This document shows positions 1 through 7,522 of a stretch of DNA of 64,000 nucleotides, in pieces; position 1 is the first letter of the stretch, and each line of letters begins with the position of its first letter. Location of the stretch: positions 6,759,501-6,823,500 of the forward strand of contig NZ_CP029078.1 in assembly GCF_005222485.1 (NCBI RefSeq). The letters run 5' to 3'. The position numbers and the translations under genes were made by a program. This DNA comes from Streptomyces griseoviridis. GTDB taxonomy: Bacteria > Actinomycetota > Actinomycetes > Streptomycetales > Streptomycetaceae. The notes under the pieces were generated by a model that did no database searches, was not told the origin of the DNA, and saw only the letters and a program-made list of their open reading frames with translations.

Positions 1-823
1 ACAACCGGGCCGCCGACCGTACGTGCGCCCCCCTCGCGTCCAGGGCTTCCGACGCCCTCGGGCTGCCCTGCGACTCGACGGAGGTGCCCTCACCAGGGCG
101 GTGCTCGCGCAGCCACACGGTCTGCGGAGCCGGTCCGGCGTGGAAACGTCCGCTGGCCGACGCCCCGTCCCGCGCCACGGTCAGGACGAGCAGCGTGCTG
201 GATCCGCCCAGCGCGGTACGGACGGGCAGGCACAGTCGGCCGCCTGGACGAACCAGGGTGACCCATTCCCACGGCACACGGCGTACCGCACGATGGCACA
301 GGAGCCCGTGGAACGAACCCGCCGGTCCCAAGAACCCGGCCTGAGACCCGCTGACCACCTGAACCCGCGGGTAGGGGCGTAGGCGCTGTCGGGCGATCTC
401 GGCGAGACGTTCTGTGTCCGCGACCGTCACCACCTTGCCGCCCTGGAGAAGGTGCTCCAGAGAGGCTGCCGTCCAGCCGCAGTCCGTGCCGATCTCGGCC
501 ACGGCCGTTCCCGGCACTGGAGCGAGCGCGGCCAGGCGTGCCGTGACGTCTTCTTTGGACGGGATCACTCCCGTGACGATGCCGGGGCCGCCCTCCCCAC
601 CGTCGTCGACGTCGAACACGAGCATCTCGGAGCGATGGACGAACTTCGCCCACTCGCCGGCGTTCTTACTCCGGTCCACCCTGCGCCAGCGGCCACCTCG
701 GTGCGTACGGATCACGTTGGGCACGAAGTCCTGTCGCCGATCGCAGGTGAACACGTCCCCGGCGTGCTGGTGAACGTGGCCACTGCCCGGTCGCTGGCTG
801 CCGGCCTCGACGCGGGCGTTCAT
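1..823 (-). CDS. PCMT-like (protein-L-isoaspartate type) SAM methyltransferase, partial at left edge
   Basis: An open frame without a stop runs leftwards from an ATG at 823 to the window edge (about 274 codons, C-terminus missing). About residues 85-115 read TAVAEIGTDCGWTAASLEHL followed by GGKVVTVADTERLAEIARQR, matching SAM motif I of protein-isoaspartate methyltransferases (EIGTGxGYxxA...VxxVexxxxLAexAr). A post-motif III-like WVTLVRPGGRLCLPV follows. The ATG overlaps the stop of the upstream LuxR-type gene (ATGA at 820-823), so the two are translationally coupled. Stand-alone PCMT-like enzymes in Streptomyces often serve RiPP clusters (for example FxLD systems) rather than protein repair. 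No precursor is visible here, so the substrate is unknown. Confidence 0.8.
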   Translation of the reverse strand, partial: MNARVEAGSQRPGSGHVHQHAGDVFTCDRRQDFVPNVIRTHRGGRWRRVDRSKNAGEWAKFVHRSEMLVFDVDDGGEGGPGIVTGVIPSKEDVTARLAALAPVPGTAVAEIGTDCGWTAASLEHLLQGGKVVTVADTERLAEIARQRLRPYPRVQVVSGSQAGFLGPAGSFHGLLCHRAVRRVPWEWVTLVRPGGRLCLPVRTALGGSSTLLVLTVARDGASASGRFHAGPAPQTVWLREHRPGEGTSVESQGSPRASEALDARGAHVRSAARL

Positions 824-1311
824 GCCTGTCCTGCCATGGCGACGACGTCTCCGGAGTTGTCACGGCCGGTCGCGGGGCCCAGGAGACGGAACTGCCATCC
901 TCGCGTGACCGCGTGTGCGGCCGAGGAAGCGCCCAGCGCCCGCAGCAGGCGTCGAGCGTCCTTGCGCACGTCGTCCAGTGGACGCTTCTCGTCGGCCGCG
1001 ATCTCCTCGACGGTCTGTCCGCCGGCGAGCCCTGCCAGGACGGTGTGCTGCTCCTTGGGCAGCTCGACGACGTGGTCCACAGGCCCGGGGACGTCCAAGT
1101 GCCCGTGACGGTAGGCGAGGTCCACCATGCTCGCCCGCTCGGAAGTTCCGAGCTTTCCGCCGATCCGGAGGATGTACGTCTTGACCGTGCTGTCGGACAC
1201 TCCCATGTCGCAGGCCGTCTCCGCGGTCGTCCTTCCCTGAGAGATGCCCAGCAGAGCCTCCCGCTCCTGAGAGGAAAGCGGCGGCGAGATGGTCTCGTCC
1301 GGGGCCGGCAT
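820..1311 (-). CDS. LuxR/GerE-type helix-turn-helix protein
   Basis: 163 aa. The N-terminal half (about residues 12-65) is a GerE/LuxR DNA-binding domain: LSSQEREALLGISQGRTTAE, then DSTVKTYILRIGGKLGTSER with the recognition helix. A second, weaker HTH-like stretch follows (about 80-140, QHTVLAGLAGGQTVEEIAAD). There is no receiver or ligand domain. The ATG at 1311 is chosen because AAGGAG lies just upstream; a GTG at 1338 is possible but lacks that site. The stop overlaps the methyltransferase start, and the gene lies downstream of the DUF6415/membrane-protein genes on the same strand. It is probably a small regulator of its own operon. Function is inferred from fold only. Confidence 0.8.
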   Translation of the reverse strand: MPAPDETISPPLSSQEREALLGISQGRTTAETACDMGVSDSTVKTYILRIGGKLGTSERASMVDLAYRHGHLDVPGPVDHVVELPKEQHTVLAGLAGGQTVEEIAADEKRPLDDVRKDARRLLRALGASSAAHAVTRGWQFRLLGPATGRDNSGDVVAMAGQA

Positions 1312-1394
1312 GGTCGTACTCCTTCGGTGTTCTGGCACAGTCGTCGTCTTATCGGGGCCAGCCCACTTTGCTGGTCGGCTGGTTGGGGCGTGAG

Positions 1395-1622
1395 CTACGA
1401 ACCGCCGTACAGCTGCAGGGCGAGTTCGGCGAGGACGTAGACGGTGGGCAGGCTGATGGCGGTAGCGAGGAGGACGGCGCCCCGGTGCTCGCGAGCCTGT
1501 TGCCAGCCACGTCGAACGCGCCCTGGGGCCGGCTCGTCTTTGCGGGGTGAGCCCGAATTCGGTGGGGCGGCCGGAGCACGGTGAATCCGCTGAGGATGCG
1601 CCGCGCGATAGGACCCGGTCAT
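1395..1622 (-). CDS. small single-span membrane protein
   Basis: 75 aa. It is basic and proline-rich up to about residue 45, followed by one hydrophobic helix (GAVLLATAISLPTVYVLAEL) near the C-terminus. The ATG at 1622 is one base after the TGA of the DUF6415 gene (TGACATG), so it is almost certainly coupled to it. I recognise no family. Position and size suggest a membrane anchor or partner for the DUF6415 protein. The 83 bases to the next gene hold nothing obvious. Confidence 0.65.
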   Translation of the reverse strand: MTGSYRAAHPQRIHRAPAAPPNSGSPRKDEPAPGRVRRGWQQAREHRGAVLLATAISLPTVYVLAELALQLYGGS

Positions 1623-1623
1623 G

Positions 1624-2457
1624 TCACTCACCGTCCCGCTCGCAGTCCTGTTCGGCGTAGCGCAGCAGGGTCTCGGTGTGGACCGCGAGACGGTATGCGT
1701 GCTTCCTAGCTGCCTTGAGCCCCTCTCCCGGAGCGACGTCGCGGGCCTCCTGCGAGCGTTCGATCGCCTCACCGCATGCGGACCACCCGCGACTCCCGGC
1801 GGCGAGCGATTCCAAGTGGATCGAGACGTAGGGGACGAGCGTCGTGACGTAGCCGCTGAGCGCTCGCGTGACCGCCGCGAGGGTGCGCGGATGCGGGTAC
1901 ACCCCCGCCTGCTCCCAGGACTTCGCCGCACGAATGGCTTCGCGGATACGCGCCGAATCGAACCCGGCGCATACAGTCCTGCCCCAGCCGTCGACCGCGT
2001 CGTCAGAGGCGCCGGCAGGAGGAAGGACGGCGAGCAGCTCCCGCCCGACCTCGGACATCCGCCGGCGCAGGGACGCCGCACGCACGGTGTCGCCGGGAAT
2101 CTCTTCGTCGAGTAGCGCACGCACGCGTATGACCAGTCGAGCGTCTTCCAGAGGAGGCTCGTTGGCATCGACAGGAACGACTGCTCCGAGTAGTCGCATC
2201 AAGTGACCGCGCATGAGGAGCAGTTGGACGTGTCGTTCGTCCGGGTCTTCGCTGACGGAGGCAGTCTCGGCGAAGACAAGTCTGGTCACTTCGCGGTGAA
2301 GGGTCTCCTGCACCGCGACAGGCGATGGTCCAGGTGCGAGGGTCGATACAACGGTCCTCAGGTCAAGGCTCAGTTCCCTGAATGAGCCCTCCGGCCAGGA
2401 CACGCCGTCCACCTGCCCACTGCCGGCTGTGGGGGCCGAGGTCGTGGTGCGAGGCAT
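1624..2457 (-). CDS. DUF6415-type protein
   Basis: 277 aa from the ATG at 2457, which has GGAG eight bases upstream. The sequence is helical and Arg/Glu/Leu-rich, with a central PDERHVQLLLMRGHLMRLLG and a C-terminal QAGVYPHPRTLAAVTRALSG, in the style of the Streptomyces DUF6415 'natural product biosynthesis' family; no catalytic motif is seen. The frame stays open upstream to another ATG at 2868 that has a strong GAGGAGG site and a TGATG junction with the ATPase gene. That would add a 137-residue Ser/Thr/Pro-rich tail whose codons are poor in third-position G/C. I prefer 2457, because a repeated regulatory motif lies inside the extension. Function unknown. Confidence 0.7.
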   Translation of the reverse strand: MPRTTTSAPTAGSGQVDGVSWPEGSFRELSLDLRTVVSTLAPGPSPVAVQETLHREVTRLVFAETASVSEDPDERHVQLLLMRGHLMRLLGAVVPVDANEPPLEDARLVIRVRALLDEEIPGDTVRAASLRRRMSEVGRELLAVLPPAGASDDAVDGWGRTVCAGFDSARIREAIRAAKSWEQAGVYPHPRTLAAVTRALSGYVTTLVPYVSIHLESLAAGSRGWSACGEAIERSQEARDVAPGEGLKAARKHAYRLAVHTETLLRYAEQDCERDGE

Positions 2458-2867
2458 AAGGGGAACTCCATTAGTGAGATCCGAAGTTGGCGATCTGGAC
2501 GTCGCCTCGGCCGCCCCCAAAGAGGAGCCGCCGAGGCATTTCGAGCCGCCACTCGCCGACAAGGGCGGTTCGCTCGAGGAAGACACGGCGTGGCGAGCTA
2601 CACGGGCATGGTTCAGGGAGCTCGGAGACGCCGGTACCGCCGCACAGGACTCGGTCGGGACGTCCTGGGACGTCCGGCTGGACGGATCACCATCACGGCC
2701 AAGCAACCCAACAGAAGTACGCCGTTGGGGCTGGGTCGTTTCGTTGCGGCCCACAGATGGCCCTGCTGGGGTCTCGGAAGTAGGTGGGGATGCAGGTAAT
2801 GGCCCTACATCGTCGGTCGAGCGACGCCGATTCAGCTCTGTGGCGAGTTCTCGTGTGACTGCGACCA
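2458..2867 (-). other. ambiguous stretch: N-terminal extension or leader of the DUF6415 gene
   Basis: 410 bases between the ATPase gene and the preferred DUF6415 start. One minus-strand frame is open throughout and begins with ATG after GAGGAGG at 2868, so translation could begin here. Its codon use is atypical and its product low in complexity. It also contains the 14-base motif at 2659-2672 that recurs in two intergenic regions 24-26 kb away, which suggests an internal promoter or operator. Confidence 0.4.
2657..2675. promoter_or_regulatory. copy 1 of recurring operator-like motif GACGTCCTGGGACG
   Basis: GGGACGTCCTGGGACGTCC, a tandem GGGACGTCC pair joined by T. The core at 2659-2672 is identical to the reverse complement found at 26663-26676 and 28553-28566. 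It lies about 200 bases upstream of the DUF6415 start at 2457. Confidence 0.55.
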
Positions 2868-3302
2868 TCACGGCCTCCTCGGAGGGACACGGAAGACGCA
2901 CCACGTCGTCTTGCCGTCTTCGCTGACGCCCCACTTCCGTGCGAGGACGGCGACGAGGAACAGGCCGCGGCCCGAGACGTCCTCGTCGTCAGCGGAGCGC
3001 AGTTCGGCCGGGGCCGGGTTGTCGTCAGTGACCTCGATCCGCAACTCGTCGTCGGGGTACCGGACCTGGAGTCCCAAGTCTCCGATCCCGTGCTCGACGG
3101 CGTTGGTCACCAGCTCGGAGACGGCGAGCACGATGTTCTCGGCCAGTTCGCCCTTCACGTTCCACAGGCCCAAGAAGTCGCGGGTAATCCGGCGTGCCTC
3201 GCTGACACAGGCTGCGTCAGAGGTAAAGGCCACGTCGAAGACGCGCGACGCCTGCGGCAGCGCCTTCGTGGCGGCCGACGCGACGGCTGTGGCGGGGCTC
3301 AT
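2868..3302 (-). CDS. HATPase_c ATP-binding protein (anti-sigma/serine-kinase type)
   Basis: 144 aa, the usual size for the stand-alone RsbW/SpoIIAB-like ATPases abundant in Streptomyces. The GHKL boxes are visible: N box ENIVLAVSELVTNAVEHG, G1-like RIEVTDDNPAPA and G2 SGRGLFLVAVLA. The ATG at 3302 has GGGAGG six bases upstream; upstream frame extensions are not needed. It is the first gene of the minus-strand operon and probably binds or phosphorylates a regulatory partner. In many Streptomyces loci such ATPases sit beside XRE or DUF regulators. The 206 bases to the divergent aminotransferase gene form the shared promoter region. Confidence 0.88.
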   Translation of the reverse strand: MSPATAVASAATKALPQASRVFDVAFTSDAACVSEARRITRDFLGLWNVKGELAENIVLAVSELVTNAVEHGIGDLGLQVRYPDDELRIEVTDDNPAPAELRSADDEDVSGRGLFLVAVLARKWGVSEDGKTTWCVFRVPPRRP

Positions 3303-3508
3303 CGAGGACCTCCCGGGTGGGCGGTGTGGGGGAGCGTGCGGCACGCGGCGCCATTGCGTCGCGTGGCACGCCTCGTTCCGTCGATCACGGGGCGTGTTCG
3401 CACGGTGACCAGCGAACACCGTGCGGTATTGAAGAGGGAAGGAAGTTTCAATGAAGTTGACTCGTCAGTAACCACGTTTGGGGTGCCGCAGGAACGGACG
3501 GCCCTGAC

Positions 3509-4312
3509 ATGCTGGATGGCATGGCAACTCTTGATGGAAACCCCGTGTCCGCAGACGACTTGCTCCCCCTGGCCCTGACGAACTCCGGTCACTTCACGTC
3601 CATGCGCGTCGATGGCGACGGCAGCATCCGGGGCCTGACGCTGCACATGGAACGGCTCGTGCGGGACTGCAAGACCGTGTGGGGCGCGGACCTGGACACT
3701 GCGCTCGTTCGCGACTGCGTCCGCCGGGGCCTGGAGGGACAGAGCGGTCCGTGCGTCGTCCGAGTCACGATTTATGACCCGAAGGTCGAGATGGGACACC
3801 CGGCCGACGCCGACGAGCCGCACATCCTGGTGTCCGTGCGTAGTGCCGGCGCCCTGCCGCCGGAACCGCTGCGCGCCATGAGCGTGCCGTACGAACGCGA
3901 CCTGCCCAAGGTGAAGCACGTCGGTCTCTTCGGCGCCCTGCACGCTCGTGCGGCAGCGCAGCGCGCAGGGTTCGGCGACGCGCTGTTCGTCGGCCGCGAT
4001 GGTCTCGTGAGCGAGGGCGGTACCTGGAACGTCGCCTTCATCGACGGCAACGGGACGGTGGTGTGGCCGCAGGCACCCGTGCTGCCCGGTGTGACGATGG
4101 CCCTCCTGCAGAAGCACGCCAGCGGCGTTGAGCACCGAACCGCTCCCGTCACCCTCGACCAGGCCAAGCGCATGGCGGCAGCGTTCGCGACGAACACCAG
4201 CATCGGGGTCCGCGCCCTGTCGGCGATCGACGACAAGGAACTGCCAACGGAGCACCCCGTGCTGAGCGCGCTCCGCGAGACGTACCTGTCCATCCCCGGC
4301 GAGAGCCTGTAG
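3509..4312 (+). CDS. aminotransferase class IV family protein
   Basis: 267 aa, PLP-dependent fold-type IV enzyme (branched-chain/D-amino-acid transaminase or ADC-lyase relatives). Seen: SGHFTSMRVDGDGSIRGLTL near the start, HMERLVRDC, the PKVKHVGLFGALHARAAAQR segment where the family carries its PLP lysine, DALFVGRDGLVSEGGTWNVA with the conserved EG-T-N element, and TNTSIGVRALSAID near the C-terminus. An ATG at 3521 is an alternative start giving the family-like MATLDG N-terminus. The HTH-SUMF1 gene follows 15 bases later, probably in the same transcript. Substrate unknown. Confidence 0.85.
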   Translation: MLDGMATLDGNPVSADDLLPLALTNSGHFTSMRVDGDGSIRGLTLHMERLVRDCKTVWGADLDTALVRDCVRRGLEGQSGPCVVRVTIYDPKVEMGHPADADEPHILVSVRSAGALPPEPLRAMSVPYERDLPKVKHVGLFGALHARAAAQRAGFGDALFVGRDGLVSEGGTWNVAFIDGNGTVVWPQAPVLPGVTMALLQKHASGVEHRTAPVTLDQAKRMAAAFATNTSIGVRALSAIDDKELPTEHPVLSALRETYLSIPGESL

Positions 4313-4327
4313 CCGCAGGGGGCGAGC

Positions 4328-5251
4328 GTGACAACGGGGGTCACACGGTGGACCGGCCGGGAAGTTGCTCTGTTGCGTGAAGCGCTGCGCATGAACGGCA
4401 AGGACTTCGCCGCCAAGGTCGGCATCAGCACCAGGCAGCTCGTGAACTGGGAGGGGCGGGGCGAGTCGATCAAGCCCCACCCCAACAACCAGGCCGCGCT
4501 GGACACCATGCTCTCCACATCGACCGCCGACGCCCAGTGGCGGTTCGCGCAGCTCCTCACCGAGCAGGCCGCGGTAGGGCACGACGAGCGAACCGAGGAA
4601 CTGCTGCGCCGCGACCCCCGCACCATAAGGCATCCGGTCGACGGCAAGATCATGGTGCTGATCGAGGAAGGCATCTACCTGTCCGGCCCTGAGGACGCGT
4701 CGATCTGGGTGGATACGTACCGGATCGACGTCTACCCGACGACCAACCTTGACTATGAGCAGTTCATCCGCGCCACAGGACACCGGCCCCCGCAGCACTG
4801 GACCGGCCAGCGCTGCCCCAGCGCCCTGCACGACCATCCTGTGGTCTGGGTGACGTGGCACGACGCCGACGCGTACGCCCGCTGGGCGGGCAAGGCGCTG
4901 CCCACCGTCAGCCAGTGGGAGAAGGCGGCCCGCGGCCCGAAGGGGCGCGCCTACCCCTGGGGCAGCGATCCCACCGCCGCGAAGTGCAATACCGCAGAGT
5001 CGGGCATCGGCGGCACGACACCCGTCACCCGCTACCAGTCCGGAGTAAGTCCCTACGGTGTTTTCGATCTGTGCGGAAACGCATGGGAGTGGTGCTCCAC
5101 GCCAGGAACTGACGGGCCGGGCCGGTACCAGTTGAAGGGCTCGGCGTTCAGCAGCCCGTTCGAGCGTGCCGCGCCGGCGCTTGAGAATGCGGCCAATTCC
5201 ACGATGAAGGACAACGACACCGGGTTCCGCTGCATCGCAGCCGCCCCGTAG
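4328..5251 (+). CDS. HTH domain fused to SUMF1/FGE-like domain
   Basis: 307 aa, GTG start. Residues 8-60 are an XRE-like HTH (LREALRMNGKDFAAKVGIST, RQLVNWEGRG). From about residue 105 to the end is a formylglycine-generating-enzyme-like domain: IWVDTYRIDVYPTTNLDYEQ, PVVWVTWHDADAYARWAGKA, LPTVSQWEKAARG, YPWGSDP, SPYGVFDLCGNAWEWCS, DTGFRC. The paired copper-binding cysteines of true FGE (C-x4-C before the last Arg) are absent, so sulfatase activation is unlikely. The domain may act as a binding module or an EgtB-like fold. The fusion with a DNA-binding domain suggests a sensor-regulator. It lies 15 bases after the aminotransferase gene. Confidence 0.82.
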   Translation: MTTGVTRWTGREVALLREALRMNGKDFAAKVGISTRQLVNWEGRGESIKPHPNNQAALDTMLSTSTADAQWRFAQLLTEQAAVGHDERTEELLRRDPRTIRHPVDGKIMVLIEEGIYLSGPEDASIWVDTYRIDVYPTTNLDYEQFIRATGHRPPQHWTGQRCPSALHDHPVVWVTWHDADAYARWAGKALPTVSQWEKAARGPKGRAYPWGSDPTAAKCNTAESGIGGTTPVTRYQSGVSPYGVFDLCGNAWEWCSTPGTDGPGRYQLKGSAFSSPFERAAPALENAANSTMKDNDTGFRCIAAAP

Positions 5252-5582
5252 CTCGGCGCTGGGCGAGGCCGTGGTGAGCCAGCCCGAGCATGCGCTCGTT
5301 GTCGGCGTCGAATTCAACGGGTGCTTTAGCGCGGTGATCCCCTGCACGTCCTCCTTGGGACGCACGGAACCGATCAGACCGTGACTGTCCTTGGGGGGAA
5401 CGCCAGCCGTCTCTCGGGCAAGAAGGGGCAAGCCTCGACCCGACAGCCTGGCTGTGTTACAGAGTCGGTCTCTCCTCAGCCAAGCTCCGGCCGCCGGGAT
5501 GGTCCTCCTCGCAAGCGGGGGCGGTGCCGCCCTGCGGAACGTCGTCATGAGCCCATCGCATCGCATGCCTGGGCCCCGGACC

Positions 5583-5636
5583 AGGGGAATTCAGAGGGGG
5601 AAAAATCTGTCAAGGGGGGAAACTGGAGGGGGAATT
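5583..5636 (+). promoter_or_regulatory. four G-runs in the leader of the XRE-TPR gene
   Basis: AGGGGAAT, AGGGGGAAAA, AGGGGGGAAA and AGGGGGAAT occur in a row, 12-18 bases apart, ending 43 bases before the start codon at 5679. They could be repeated operator half-sites or a G-quadruplex (four runs of 4-6 G). The rest of the 5252-5678 gap shows no gene I can support. Confidence 0.4.
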
Positions 5637-5678
5637 GAGGCCATGATTGGATTCCGCCCCCGGACAGAGGTCACACTC

Positions 5679-6920
5679 ATGGCAGATCCGTTCGCCGAAC
5701 TGCTCCTCCGGCTCCGGAAGGACGCAGGCCGGACACAGGAGCAGCAGGCAGCCGCCATTAACGCTGTCTCCGGCCGGGACACCATGACCCGTCGAGAGAT
5801 CAGCCGCTACGAGCAGTTTGAGAACGTCCCAACCAACCACACGCTGGAACAGATCGCGGCGGCCTGCGGTGTCTCATTTGAAGACTTGAGGCGGGAGGCC
5901 AAGGCCGCTCGCATCAGGAAGAGAAAGGAATACGTCCGTGATGAGGAGGACCAGGAGGACGTGAAGCGCCGCACGTTGCTGGGGGGCGCCGCCATCGGCG
6001 TGAGCGCGGCAGCCGAGCCCTGGGGACGGCTGGCCCTCGCCCTCAGTAAAGGCTCCAAGGCCGACGCGCCATCCGTGGCCGCGCTCGTCGACCGAGCCGC
6101 TGAATTGCACATCCAAGAACTCAGCCTCAGTGCACGCCGCTTGCAGCGCACCGTCGAGTCTCACCTTGACGCGATCACGGCAGCTTTGCCCCGTGCCGGC
6201 GAACACGAACGGGTTCTCACCATCGCCGCCGGAGAAACCGCAGCCCTGGCTGGGTGGGTGGCCTGGGACCTGGGGGAAACCAACAAGGCGAATGCCTATT
6301 ATCAGGTCACGTCGGAGTGTGCATCAGCTGCCGGACACCCTCCGCTCCGAGCCTTGGCCCTGACCTACGCCAGCTACGGAGCTCCGACGCCCAAGGAGAG
6401 GCTGAGGCTTCTTTCCCAGGCAGCTCAAGACGTTCGAGGCCACGGCAACGCCACGGCCGCCGCCTGGGTGCTCGGCAGGCACGCCGAGGAGGCTGCGGCG
6501 CTCGGCGACGACACAGAGGCACTGCGCGCATTGGAGCGAGCGCGTTTCGCATACGACTTTGCGGATCACGCAAGCGAGCAGGCGTGGGTCCGATTCGTGA
6601 CGCCTTACCGCATGGACTCGCTGGCACTCTCCGTGTACGGACAGCTGGGACGATCCGAGCTGACCGCCACAGCCGCCGCCGCCGTCGAACGCCTGGGGGA
6701 TGACCTATCGGATGGAGGTGTTGTCGTGCTCGGCGACCTCGCCTCCGCGCTGCTACGCGGCGGAGATGTCGAACAAGGTGTCTACGTAACACGTCAGTTT
6801 GCGGCTGCGAGTCAGGCCAAGCCCAATACGATGGGCAAGGAGCGCGCCCGAGTCATCGCGACCTGGCTTCCCGACAACGAGCGAGAACTTGCCGATTATC
6901 TAAGAAAGATCGCGTCTTGA
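5679..6920 (+). CDS. XRE-family regulator with C-terminal TPR-like region
   Basis: 413 aa. The N-terminal HTH (residues 1-75: DPFAELLLRLRKDAGRTQEQ, TMTRREISRYE, LEQIAAACGVSFEDLRREAK) is followed by a KRRTLLGG segment near residue 100, a feature of many Streptomyces XRE regulators, and then about 300 residues of Ala/Leu-rich helical repeats resembling TPRs (YYQVTSECASAAGHPPLRAL, TEALRALERARFAYDF). The ATG at 5679 is chosen for AGAGG eight bases upstream; an in-frame ATG at 5643 would add 12 residues. The TPR part probably senses a peptide or small molecule. Such genes often regulate neighbouring antibiotic or ATPase genes. The target is unknown. Confidence 0.85.
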   Translation: MADPFAELLLRLRKDAGRTQEQQAAAINAVSGRDTMTRREISRYEQFENVPTNHTLEQIAAACGVSFEDLRREAKAARIRKRKEYVRDEEDQEDVKRRTLLGGAAIGVSAAAEPWGRLALALSKGSKADAPSVAALVDRAAELHIQELSLSARRLQRTVESHLDAITAALPRAGEHERVLTIAAGETAALAGWVAWDLGETNKANAYYQVTSECASAAGHPPLRALALTYASYGAPTPKERLRLLSQAAQDVRGHGNATAAAWVLGRHAEEAAALGDDTEALRALERARFAYDFADHASEQAWVRFVTPYRMDSLALSVYGQLGRSELTATAAAAVERLGDDLSDGGVVVLGDLASALLRGGDVEQGVYVTRQFAAASQAKPNTMGKERARVIATWLPDNERELADYLRKIAS

Positions 6921-6978
6921 GGCTCGTGCCACACCCCACGCAGAACTCGCCCAGGACCCGAGCGCATCGCGCAGCGCG

Positions 6979-7302
6979 TCAGCGCTTGGTCGTCTCCTCA
7001 ACGACCCAGGACAGGTAAGCACCCGATCCGCCCGTCACAGGAAGGGTGACCCACTGCGGCACCTCGTACGAGTGCCTCTCGGACACCCACGCCTCAAGCT
7101 CCGGCAGCCGGTCAGCGGTCGTCATGTACGAGATCCGCCACTCCTTCGCCGTCTCGATCTCACTCCTCCACCAGTAGACGGCGGTGAACGGCGCGTCGAT
7201 GTGAGCGCCGGCCGCAAGCTTGCTCTCAACCGCGCCTCGAGCCAGTGCCTTCGCCTGGCCTTCGTCGTCGATGGTCGTCTGCGCAATCACGATGTCGGTC
7301 AT
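6979..7302 (-). CDS. cutA: CutA divalent-cation tolerance protein
   Basis: 107 aa, the normal CutA1 length. Seen: IVIAQTTIDDEGQAKALARG (start strand and helix), VESKLAAGAHIDAPFTAVYWWRSEIETAKEW (the characteristic Y-x-W-x-x-x-I-x-x-x-x-E-W), MTTADRLPELEAWVSERHSY and VPQWVTLPV. The family forms trimers and is linked to metal tolerance, although its true role is uncertain. The ATG at 7302 has GAGAGG seven bases upstream. It follows the adenosine-deaminase-like gene on the same strand after 220 bases and could be the last gene of that transcript or independent. Confidence 0.9.
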   Translation of the reverse strand: MTDIVIAQTTIDDEGQAKALARGAVESKLAAGAHIDAPFTAVYWWRSEIETAKEWRISYMTTADRLPELEAWVSERHSYEVPQWVTLPVTGGSGAYLSWVVEETTKR

Positions 7303-7522
7303 GCCACTACCTCTCAAGCCGGGAGTACCCGACCCTATCCAGCGCCTTCCCGTGGGTGCGCAGGCACCAGACCACGAGCTGACAGAATGCGCACGGCCTC
7401 GGTCCGGAGTCCGGAGGACCTGACATCGGGCGCTCCTTGGTTTCCGTGAGCTTCGTAAGGTCTCCATCGCAGTGCTGCTCTCCGAGAGCAACCAGGTGAA
7501 GCCGTCTGGAGGTTCCGTGGTT

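Noticed and set aside
1395..2168. A 257-codon minus-strand frame overlapping the DUF6415 gene
   Set aside because: Only its last 75 codons (the small membrane protein) have a coupled start and a membrane helix; the remainder is out of frame with DUF6415.
4328..5251. Formylglycine-generating enzyme / sulfatase activator
   Set aside because: The catalytic copper-binding Cys pair is missing and no sulfatase gene is nearby.
3299..5566. A 755-codon minus-strand frame opposite the aminotransferase and HTH-SUMF1 genes
   Set aside because: Its only real part is the start of the HATPase gene region. The rest has no motif and is shadow of two well-supported plus-strand genes.
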